Below, in pieces: positions 22,312-31,988 of a DNA stretch of 64,000 nucleotides (position 1 is the stretch's first letter; each line of letters starts with the position of its first letter). Position numbers and translations under genes: made by a program. Source of the stretch: Zopfochytrium polystomum (lineage: Eukaryota; Chytridiomycota; Chytridiomycetes; Chytridiales; Chytridiaceae); the NCBI GenBank assembly GCA_025765615.1, contig JAIVFJ010000006.1, forward strand, positions 310,001-374,000, read 5' to 3'. The notes under the pieces were generated by a model that saw only the letters and a list, made by a program, of their open reading frames with translations, was not told the DNA's origin and did no database searches.

Positions 22312-23787
22312 ATGGCTTCCTCCGCAGCTCCAGCAACCGAGCCAACCTCCCAAGCGACCGCTGGCGGCAGCGGGCGGCGCCGCGATGGTGGCTTTAACCG
22401 TGCCGACGATGAGAAATTGGTTTTCGAAACCTCTGCCGATGTGAAAGTCATTGCCTCCTTCGACTCGATGAAACTGAAGGAGGACCTTCTTCGAGGAATT
22501 TACGCATACAGTTTAGTGGTTTCTGTTCCAACCCCACTTCCTCTTTTGCTACCCATCTCATATTCCTTTCAGATTTCGAAAAGCCGTCCGCCATCCAGCA
22601 ACGCGCGATCGGACCCATCATTAACAAACGAGATGTGATTGCCCAGGCGCAATCTGGCACAGGCAAAACCGCGACCTTTTCCATATCAGTTCTGCAAAAC
22701 ATCAACACGTCCAGCCGAGAGACCCAAGCCTTAATTTTATCCCCTACCCGCGAGCTTGCCACTCAGATTCAGGGCGTCATTCTTGCTCTAGGCGATTACA
22801 TGAATGTACAGTGCCACGCCTGCATTGGAGGGACGAGCATTGGAGAAGACATACGAAAACTGGATTACGGACAGCACGTTATTTCTGGCACCCCTGGCCG
22901 AGTGTTTGACATGATCAACCGACGCCACCTGAGAACCCAGCACATCAAAATGCTGGTGCTTGATGAGGCGGATGAGATGCTCAACAAGGGCTTCAGAGAC
23001 CAAATCTACGATATTTATCGATACCTCCCACCCCGCACGCAAGTTGTGCTATTAAGTGCAACACTGCCGCACGAAGTGCTTGAGATGACCACCAAATTTA
23101 TGACAGACCCCGTTCGCGTCCTTGTGAAGCGTGATGAGTTGACTCTGGAAGGAATCAAGCAGTTTTTCGTAGCCGTCGAAAAGGAGGAATGGAAATTCGA
23201 CACGCTCTGTGACTTGTACGAGACGCTTACCATCACGCAAGCGGTGATTTTTTGCAACACCCGCCGAAAGGTAAATGGAAGGATTACTCTCGCTCGTGGT
23301 GCGTGATGGACGGCTGACTGCTCACTCCTGATTTCGACTATAGGTGGAGTGGCTTACTCAGAAAATGCGGGAAGCGAATTTCACAGTCGCATCAATGCAT
23401 GGTGAAATGCCGCAGAAGGAGCGCGATGCTATTATGCAAGATTTCAGACAGGGCTCCAGCAGAGTACTGATCACCACGGATGTCTGGGCTCGGGGTATCG
23501 TAAGTACCGCGAGTCCATCTTGGCTCGACATCGCCTGCTGAGCTAACCTAACGACAACTTGTGTACGTACTCAGGATGTGCAACAAGTGTCTCTCGTCAT
23601 CAATTACGATCTTCCGATCAACCGTGAGAACTACATTCACCGCATCGGTCGGTCAGGCCGTTTCGGACGGAAAGGTGTTGCGATCAACTTTGTCAAGAAC
23701 GAGGACGTCAAGATTCTCCGCGACATTGAGCAGTACTACAGTACGCAGATTGACGAGATGCCCATGAACGTAACAGACTTGATCTGA
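22312..23787 (+). CDS. EIF4A3: eIF4A-III DEAD-box RNA helicase (exon junction complex core)
   Basis: Exons 22312-22510, 22573-23270, 23344-23499 and 23575-23787 give 421 aa (family about 400-411). All DEAD-box motifs are visible: the Q-motif region ([10 protein letters not shown]), AQSGTGKT (motif I), PTRELA (Ia), TPGR (Ib), DEAD (II), SAT (III), [12 protein letters not shown] (V) and [10 protein letters not shown] (VI). The stretch [24 protein letters not shown] and the ending [13 protein letters not shown] identify the eIF4A3/FAL1 subgroup rather than the translation factor eIF4A1. The protein clamps RNA in the exon junction complex, linking splicing to NMD. The first ~30 residues are Ala/Ser/Gly-rich and unconserved. 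Confidence 0.95.
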
Positions 23788-23970
23788 CACGTCGATGAAG
23801 GCCAGTGTCGGCGGCTACGGGTGGTGGGGGTGTGCCGCGTTCCTTCTGTTGTTTTTTTTTTTTTTTTTTTTTTTTTTGCATAATGAAAGGATTGTCTGTC
23901 GGTCTGTCCGTGTGCCTGTGCGCCAGAAAGTAGCGAAAATTTATTTCATTCATTTTTTTCCATCAACGAC
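23788..23970. other. Intergenic with poly-T tract
   Basis: A T-run at about 23851-23878 lies between the eIF4A3 stop and the threonine aldolase ATG. Nothing else is evident. Confidence 0.5.
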
Positions 23971-25646
23971 ATGCAGAATCCCGCCTCGAACATTATAAAG
24001 CGCTTTGCCTCTCTTGGCCGCCGCACCCCGCCGACGTCGCCGCGCCGTCAGGGCAGCCCCCCCCCTTTACCTCCTCCCAAAGACGATGACGTCCGTGCGC
24101 TCTCCTCACCCCAGACGGACGAGTCGGAACCGGCCGCCGCCGCTCCTCCTCCGGCCGCATCGTCCGAGTCGCCAACGCTGTCTGTTCCTGCTGATGTAGT
24201 TGAACCAGGCGCTGCCAACGACGGCTCCCCTGAGTCGGCGGATGCTCCTCCTGTAGTGGAGAAGAGCGGCTCATCGATTAAGCTGGCAGACCCACCCGCT
24301 CAAGGCCGAACGAAGGGCATGTATTCGGGAAATGCACCACCACCGACGGCGGCCAAGTATCGCTTCGATTTTCGAAGCGACACTGGTTAGTACGACTGTG
24401 ACAAGGCATATCCCACTAACCTGTAAATGGGAATAGTAACTACTCCAACGGCGCCCATGCTTGAGCAGATGATGGCTGCCAACGTCGGCGATGATGTATT
24501 TCAAGAAGATCCGACGATCAATAAACTGCAGCGGTATGCTTGCGAACTCACTGGGCACGAAGCTGCTCTTTTCTGCGCCAGCGCCACCATGTCCAACCAG
24601 CTTGCAATTCGATCTCTACTGGGAGCCCCGCCTCATTCCGTTGTATGCGACAAGCGAGCCCATGTGTTTCAGTACGAGGCGTCAGGAATAGCGTACCACA
24701 CTGGAGCCTCCGTATTCGCTGTGGACCCCAAGACTGGATCGTCGCATTTGACTCTGGATGTTGTGGAAAAGGCTTGCGTTCTCGATGATGACGTCCACCA
24801 CGCGCCCACAAAGCTGGTCTGCCTTGAAAACACTCTCCACGGCGAGGTATGATTGCGCCAGCTTGTTTGGAGTGCGTAGGCGGGATTGCATCTGATTCTT
24901 GGCACTGGATTAGATATTCCCCATTGATGAAATCAGACGTATCTCCGAATTTGCCCGAAAGAATGGCCTGAAGATGCACCTAGACGGTGCCCGTTTGTGG
25001 AATGCCTCTGTTGCTACTGGCATCAGCTTGCGCGAGTACTGCAAAGAGTTCGACTCGGTATGGATGCGTGCATTTGCACGAAACTGGGTCGTTTTGCTCA
25101 CTTTTGTGCGTTAACGAATCCAGGTTTCTCTTTGCTTGTCGAAAGGACTTGGCGCTCCTGTAGGCTCACTACTGGTGGGCTCACATGATTTAATCAAGAA
25201 AGCTCGGCACTTCAGGAAAATGTTTGGTGGCGGGTGAGTTACGCATACAGATATCGGCATGTCTAATGGTTGGCTTTGTAATTAGGTGGCGCCAAGCTGG
25301 TCTTCTCGCCTCTGCAGGACTTTTCGCGATCGAGCACCACTGGACTTTGCTGAAGCAAGATCATGAAAACGCTCAGATTCTGGCGGATAGCTTAGTGAAA
25401 CTAGGCTTCAAGCTGGTACATCGTCGAGACACTAACATGGTCTTCGTTGACTCGACGCCACTGAACCTCCCTATTGACGAGCTGCGGGACGAACTCGCGG
25501 CAAATGGCATTCGCATTTTCGGTGGCGGTGTCGGGGTAATGCGCCTTGTGCTGCATCACCAAATCAGCAGGGAAGCTGTCTCAGAGTTCATTAAGATAAC
25601 GGAGACGGTCATGTCCAAGCGGAAGGGCAAAAAGGGTTGGTTCTGA
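23971..25646 (+). CDS. GLY1: Low-specificity L-threonine aldolase with N-terminal extension
   Basis: Exons 23971-24385, 24437-24846, 24914-25057, 25124-25233 and 25286-25646 give 479 aa. The fold-type I PLP enzyme begins at about residue 128 ([10 protein letters not shown]) and shows [31 protein letters not shown] and the PLP lysine in [13 protein letters not shown], then FGGGWRQAG. The reaction splits L-threonine or allo-threonine to glycine and acetaldehyde. The ~127-residue N-terminal extension is rich in Pro, Ala and Ser with a basic start ([16 protein letters not shown]), which could be a mitochondrial presequence; the rest looks disordered. Typical fungal GLY1 is about 390 aa, so the extension is unusual. 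Confidence 0.92.
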
Positions 25647-26879
25647 GCGAGGATAAGCGAGGCCAGTGTTTCGCAATGCCCGACGATAAACTTGAAGAAT
25701 ACATCTTTGTTTTTTTTATAAAATAAAAGAGGGACACAATCATTGGGGCTTCTGGGCGCTGGCAAGCACAGCTTTGCGAGTAGTGCGGTGAGCGGGGCGG
25801 TCAACGCTGGTTACGTCGCCAGCGGGCGGGTGGGGCGCGAAATGAAGCCACGGAGCCCGCATCAGAGTCTTGGCTGGGGTCGTCATTCTTACTCGTCATC
25901 TCTGGTTCTTCCCAATCTTCTGGTTCCTCCCATTCTTCGCGCACCTTGGGAGCTTCTCAACTTGTGTAGACTCATTCTCGTTTGATCGCATTTCTCTATT
26001 CTAACACAAGGGAAAGAACGAGAAAATCCCATCTCGCTGCCTGCCGCATCGTCACCACCCGCCTTACCACAGTCCAAAACCCGGCGAGCAGCAGTTAAAC
26101 GAAAATCCCCCGAGGCGGACAAAGGCGCGAAAACCACTTGCGGGGCCAAAATAGCAAGCCAAAGTTTGCATGCGCCTATTGCATGCCTGGAGAGAGCGAG
26201 AGGGCGGCATATGCAGCTTCAGCACAAAAAGTCGAGAAGTCCAACATCATGTCTGAAGGTTGGGAGTCGGGATAACATGTGCCCACAGACGAGTTGGTCA
26301 AAGCTGTGCAAATGCTACGGTGGGCTTGAGGGCGACCCCCAAGAACCCCACACTAAATCACCCTCCCTCTGTGGTAAGGGGTTTACAACACCTCCAAGAG
26401 CAAAGTCCTCTCTGAAGCAGTTTGCGACTTGTTCAGATAGGCAAAACAGGAAAACTGGTCAACCTCCCTGCAGGAGTATAATTGAGCAGAGTTTTCTTAT
26501 TGAAAAAAAAAACTCTCACTCCAATTTGCCAGTCCCTGTCTAACCCACTTGCCCTTGGTTGCTTGCTACGCTCACTCCCTTGTACAAGTTCTTGATTCAA
26601 GCCTCAGTTCCTCAACCCTTCAACCTTCTTGCAACACCACCTCTGCTCACAACATCACCTTCTACACTGCAACTTCAACCATTTTGCTTGTGCGGTTTTC
26701 TCATAGAAAAAAAGTTCTCCTTGCGAGATTTTGAATGTGTATTTGGATTCATTGGGCACCTACTGGTACATCTCAACTACTGTGAGTGACGAGGGAGAAC
26801 AACTAATCAGTAAATAAGCCACAAAAAAAAAAAAAAAATAATCAAGAGAAACAAAACGATTTGTCGCCATCCAGCACTG
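25647..26879. other. Intergenic, no gene recognised
   Basis: Some 1.2 kb with only short unsupported frames. The GC-rich first part (25740-26160) gives way to AT-rich sequence that grades into the transposon relic. A poly-A run lies at about 26823-26837. Nothing else is supported. Confidence 0.4.
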
Positions 26880-28262
26880 CTGCCTTCTGCATGCCCGTCA
26901 CAGGGAGAAGACAATTTGATCTCACCTTCAAACTGCACACTGCACAGCTGGCCCATTTGACAGGACGCAACAAGGCTGCCGCTGAGATGGGTGTGAGTCG
27001 TTCATCTGTGGCTGCGCGGATGAAGGATGCTGCTCTGATGCAGGTCGTTTTATAGCGGCAAAAAAAACTGGGAGATTTCTTTCGAACTTCTGTGAGCAAA
27101 CAAGCCAAAACGAAAAAATTAATCAAGAGAAAAAAAAGAAACTTGCTGACGCCTGTCACACAGAGAAGCCAATTTGATCTCGCCTTCAAACTGTGCAATG
27201 CACAGCTGGCACATTCGACAGGACACAGCAAGGCCGCTTCTGAGGTGGGTGTGCCTTGTCCGTGTGTGACTGCGTGGCTGACAGATGCTGCTCTGATGCA
27301 GTTTGTTATAGCCATCAAGGGAAGGCAAAAAGGAAGCGATTACCCTGCAGGCTGAAGCGTGGTGGATGATCAGAACCAAAGAAGACATGCAATGGTGATC
27401 ACCTGCCGTGCCTGAGGAGGTTGTTTTGATTCAGTGGATCATGTCACTGATCAATAATGGATACCCTGTTTCATCTGGCTCCATTTGCACTGCGATGTCT
27501 GGACTGGTTTGGGGTGGACTCCCTGGCCGCCCATGACCTGTTGAGTCCGTTGGCTAATGTTGCACTGCATCACTCTCAGTCGAACAAGACTTTACTGCCT
27601 CCATTGGATGGTTGAATGAGTTCATGATGCGCCGGTGCCTGTGCACTTTGACATGGTGCCAAAGAGGAATCTGGCTTTGAAGAGATCAAAAAGTGTGGTC
27701 ATTCGTACAACAGGGCACAGCAAGCTTTGATTCACAGTTGGGTTGACTTGCAGCTCAAATGGCCCCCATTGTGTTCAGCCACTGATTAACTTCAAGGGTG
27801 CTCCAGAGGGCCTGCTGAGCGCAAGCTGAAAAGCGAATTGCAGCAACTTGGCCTGGACATTTCCGTCTGCTTCCAAAAGTATTTATGGATGGACAGACCA
27901 TGCTTCATCAGTACCTTGGAGCAAATGGGCCATTCGCTGTTGGTATTGATGTGGAAAAAAGGCTGCTTGTTTTGGACTCTCACAAGGCTCATCTCACACA
28001 AGCAGTCAAAGAAAAGTGTCGTGACCAGCTGGGTGATGATTTGGCTATGATTCCCGGCAGTTACACTTCTATTTTACAGCCATTGGACGTTGGAATCATC
28101 AGGCCGTTCAAGGACAGGATGAGGAGGTATTCGTGTGAGTGGATGTTGTCTCCTGGAGCCAGGTGTTTAGAAAGGGAAGTCATCCAAAGTGTCCTGAGCG
28201 GGGTTGGTTTGCAAATGGGTTGTGGATGCTTGCAAAGGTGTTGGTTTGAGTGCTTTTGGTAA
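26880..28262 (+). mobile_element. Decayed pogo/Tigger-like (DDE_1) DNA transposon
   Basis: Two homologous segments (about 26895-27045 and 27153-27302, offset 258 bp) each encode a helix-turn-helix region (QFDLTFKLHTAQLAHLTGRNKA and a diverged second copy). This resembles the N-terminal DNA-binding domain of pogo-type transposases. At 27885-28150 the frame carries VLDSHKAHLTQ and MIPGSYTSILQPLDVGI followed by PFKDRMRR, the hallmark of the DDE_1 catalytic domain around its second and third acidic positions. Stops and frameshifts separate the pieces (27360-27840). Terminal inverted repeats were not found. It is clearly non-functional. Confidence 0.75.
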
Positions 28263-28350
28263 TTTATTTAGGAAAGCTTTCGATTGTGATCGAGGTACAG
28301 TTGTAACCGAATTCGACTTGGATGATGGGATTATGACAGCTCCACTGGTG

Positions 28351-28496
28351 GGATGGGACAGGTCCCCCATCCCCCTTTTATACTTTTGAGAGTCTTCCTT
28401 GTCAAAACTCAAGGAAAATTCCAGAAAGGACAATTACTAATACAATGATACCAATGACAACAAAGCAAAGAAGGGTCCAGAGGATGATTCATAACA
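28351..28496 (-). repeat. Truncated LTR of the gypsy family at 49820-62811
   Basis: In minus orientation this matches the LTR from the region around the TATA box to its start: it reads GGATGGGACAGGTCCCCCAT at one end and TTCATAACA at the other. The U5 and R portions are missing and the heat-shock-element block is largely deleted. It is an old relic lodged in other mobile debris. Confidence 0.8.
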
Positions 28497-28559
28497 GGAC
28501 TGGGACTCCCCAAACTCAACGGGGACAAGGCCCCACCAGAAAGCCAAAATACCCAAAGC

Positions 28560-29935
28560 AGCATCTCCAGAAGAAACAGTACCAGCAATCTAGACGGCAT
28601 CGATTCATTTCAATTGCAGAAGTGCTTGTTCTTATTTTGGAAGGCGAGTACAATGATGAGAATGACTGTCAGCCTTGTGGACATCTGCGAACCACTGCCT
28701 TTGTTGGATTGTGAAGAAAGGGATGTGGATCTGCAGAAGTTCATGCAAGTCAAGGAATGCTTTGCGTCAATGGAGAGGCCTGTAAGGCAGTTTGATCCAA
28801 CCTTTCATACTTGCAGAGCTTTTGCAAAAGCCGTCAATGTGGTGTACAAAGCACTGCCCTTCCACTCAGGAACTGAAAGAATCGTTGCAACCCAAGGCGA
28901 TTTGAAGAATTTTTGGTGGAAGTTTCTGCCAGCCATGTGGAGCATGCAGAAGGTAATGCTGAAAAGAGAGGAACTGATAGTCACTGTTATAATGATGATC
29001 AACCCCTTCCTTAGACAATTGCTCATCAACATGCGGTCAAAACACAGCCTGAATCTCCAGAGAAGTGTACAACGATGGGATACAACTGCTGTGTGATTGA
29101 CAAGAGGATTACGAATGTTGGCAGCAATCCACAGCAACGAAAGAGACTGGCAAAGGCCTTTGGCCACACCGTTAACAGAAAAAGAAAAGCAGGGTTGTAT
29201 TATGCAATTGCAGGAGGCACAGCGTGAATTTCCCCAGCCACAAACTCGCACGCTTACACACCACCTCTGTTCTCCTGCACACAACACAGAGAGAGAATGT
29301 TTTGGCACATGACACAGCCTGGACCAGTATACTGGAAAAGGTCGGCAAGGTCAAAGCCAACCATAGTTTGTTTATTTCTGAATTCTGTTGTTACTCTATC
29401 TTCACTTTGTCATCTAAATCACACCAAATCCCTCCACTGTCTATCAGGGAAGGAGATTACTGTGGTGGTGATTGGACGTGAGACCAAATTCTTTTCCAAT
29501 TCCAACACTTTATTTTGACAGGTGGTCAAAAAGCACCTGCTCGTTCTCAAAGTTGACGACATCAATGAATACAAAACATCCAAGCAGGACCCAACAGGGA
29601 AGCCACCACAAGGGAGAGACAAGGAGTGAGTACAGTGTGGCTCTTGTTGCCCAACACTTAGCTTCACGCTAACTTTTCTCTTTCCCTTTTTGATTTTTTT
29701 TTCTCCATCAAAACGCAGTAATGTCAAGGCCGTGTACAGAGAGCAGCAAGCCAACGGCAGCCATGGTCCAAAGTTGCATGCAATCCTGAGGTCACCAACC
29801 TCAGAAACCATGTGGACTGCGATGTAATGGGTGCTGTTAACATGTACAGCATCCTTCAATGTCTTATAACAGAGAAGCGAAAAATCCCCTTCACAGGGGT
29901 GTTGGGTGGTGTGCCCCATAAGAAAGCATCATACC
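28560..29935 (+). pseudogene. Broken mobile-element protein, possibly Fanzor (TnpB-like) nuclease relic
   Basis: Short open pieces in different frames run across this interval: 28614-29096 (LLDCEERDVDLQKF, RPVRQFDPTFHTCRAFAKA), about 29530-29630 (VDDINEYKTSKQDPTGK) and about 29775-29930 (NHVDCDVMGAVNMYSILQ). The last two resemble the zinc-ribbon region (EYxTSxxCPxCG) and the RuvC-III motif (RDVxxAxNM) of eukaryotic Fanzor proteins, with cysteines lost and frames broken. This is recognition by pattern only and could be wrong. No intact RuvC-I motif was found. It lies directly beyond the pogo-like relic. Confidence 0.35.
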
Positions 29936-30329
29936 ATCCATTTCTGGTAACCTGCTCATAATATTGTTATCTCATTCTTATTCTTTATTTTTTTCTTTCT
30001 TCTTCTTTGTAGTTGCAGACTTTGGTCTGGGGTTGGGGTTGGCGGCAAATCAGGTATGTGTTCAGTTGTGTGACTAGCTTCTCTGACAACTGATCCTGTT
30101 ATTTCTTTTTCATTTTTTCATTTTTCAATTTTTTTTTCGACCAAGTACTGTTGTCTTTGTTGGCGTCGACTTTGATAGTAACGGCTCTCTGTGCATACAT
30201 GGCGCACATATTTTCAGGAGGTCGAGCTTCGCCAGACTCCAAGATTTAACAAATTCATGTAACAAAACCTTTGCCGTCTGCGCCTTTTTTCTTTTTCCTT
30301 TTTTGGTTTTACGTTTTTCGGGGGCTGGC
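29936..30329. other. Intergenic, pyrimidine-rich
   Basis: T/C-rich sequence between the mobile-element relic and the OLA1 gene, with no supported feature. Confidence 0.4.
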
Positions 30330-31967
30330 ATGCTGTTGTCGCCGGCGATCACCGTTGGAACCGCCAAGGCTGGCTGCCGACGCTTGTTCCTCCACTCGCA
30401 ACCTCCCCTTCGCGTATATGGCATCGCGCGAGACCACGGGACTCGCGCTGCTGCCACGGCCGCCACCAGCCCAGCTGGGCGGGTGGCCGGCTTCGGCAGC
30501 GGAGAGGGTGGCAGCAGTGGGGGGCGGCGATCGAGCGGAGCCAGCCTCAAAGCTACCACGGACGAGTCCCGCTTGCTCGTTCGCCCCTCTAATAATCTTA
30601 AGATGGTGGGCTGAGAGTGAGGGAGCAAAAAGAAACTAATCTGATACTTTTTTCCTTCCCTTTCCAGGGAATTGTCGGACTCCCCAACATTGGCAAGTCA
30701 ACTCTGTTCAACCTCTTGACAAATTCTTCGGTTCCCGCCGGTAAAAAATTCTGGTCCAGTAATGTCGTGCTCACAGCTATTCCGCGCTGCAAAAAGAAAA
30801 TTACCCATTCTGCACGATCAATCCATCGGGTTAGTCACTGACGGTTGACTTGCGTAACAGATGACAATATTTTCTGTTCTCACTTCCCGCAGAGTCGCGA
30901 TGCCTCGTTCCGGACGAGCGATTCGACGTCCTCGTTGATATTTACAAACCAAAACGCACAATACCAGCGTCTCTGACGGTGCTGGATATCGCAGGATTGG
31001 TGAAGGGGGCATCGAATGGTATTGCACCACTTCTTCCTTTATACCACGACTGATCCTTCTGCTTCAAAATTAAGGTGAGGGCCTCGGCAACGAATTCCTT
31101 TCCAACATTCGCGCTACCGACGGTATCTTCCATCTCGTCAGGGGCTTTGCGGATCCCGACGTGACGCATGTTGAAGGCGAAGTGGACCCTGTCCGAGACC
31201 TCGAAATCATTAACCTGGAGCTCCGCCTCAAGGACTTTGACTTTCTCCGCTCGGCAAAGAAACCCAGCAGCAGCATGACCGCCGCCAACCAAGTTTTCGC
31301 AATGCTGCAGACGCTGCTGGCGTCTGCCGACCGCGACGTTCGAAGCGAGGCGTGGACCCGCGCGCAGGCGGATGTGGTTGTGCCGCTGCAGCTGTTGACC
31401 GCTAAGCCAGTTGTCCACGTGGTCAACCTGGATGTTGCAGATGTCGCATTGGTGGGCGGAGGTGGCCGCGGTTCCGGCCCGCACTGGGACGCTGTGTGTG
31501 CGTGGGTGGAACGCAGCTATCCTGCGGGTAGCGGTGCATCGGTTATTGCGTACTCTGGGGAGTTGGAGATGCGCCTCGCGGCAGCCGAGTCCCACGAGGA
31601 GAGGGAAGAGATTCTGCTCGAGGCTGCCATTGATGCTGGTACTGACCGCGAGGTGACGAGCGCGATACCGCAGCTAATATGGGCCGGATATAAGGCGATG
31701 GGATTGATGCATTACTTTACGTGCGGAGAGCAAGAAGTTCGCGCCTGGACGGTCCGGAGAGAGCTGAAAGCGCCACAAGCTGCGGCAGTCATCCACTCAG
31801 ACTTCGAGAACGCCTTTGTTGCAGCAGAAGTAATGCGATTCGAGGACTTGCGAACACTAGGGTCAGAAGAAAAGGTTCGAGCCGCCGGAAAATACATTAC
31901 GAGGGGTCGAGACGCCTTCATTGGGGATGGTGACATTGTGCATTTCAAAGTCGGAAAGAGAAAATAA
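30330..31967 (+). CDS. OLA1: Obg-like ATPase (OLA1/YchF) with N-terminal extension
   Basis: Exons 30330-30605, 30668-30740, 30796-30828, 30893-31018 and 31075-31967 give 466 aa. After ~86 extra residues comes RPSNNLKM, then [12 protein letters not shown] (G1), [21 protein letters not shown] (G3), [11 protein letters not shown], the helical insert, and the TGS domain ([51 protein letters not shown]). YchF/OLA1 proteins are ATPases of the Obg group that contact ribosomes and redox/stress pathways. The extension ([16 protein letters not shown], then Ala/Arg/Gly-rich) lacks acidic residues at its start and looks like a mitochondrial presequence. Yeast has a mitochondrial paralog (YLF2), so this may be that form; a cytosolic copy would then be elsewhere. 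Confidence 0.92.
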
Positions 31968-31988
31968 AAAGGAAAAACATATACTGTC

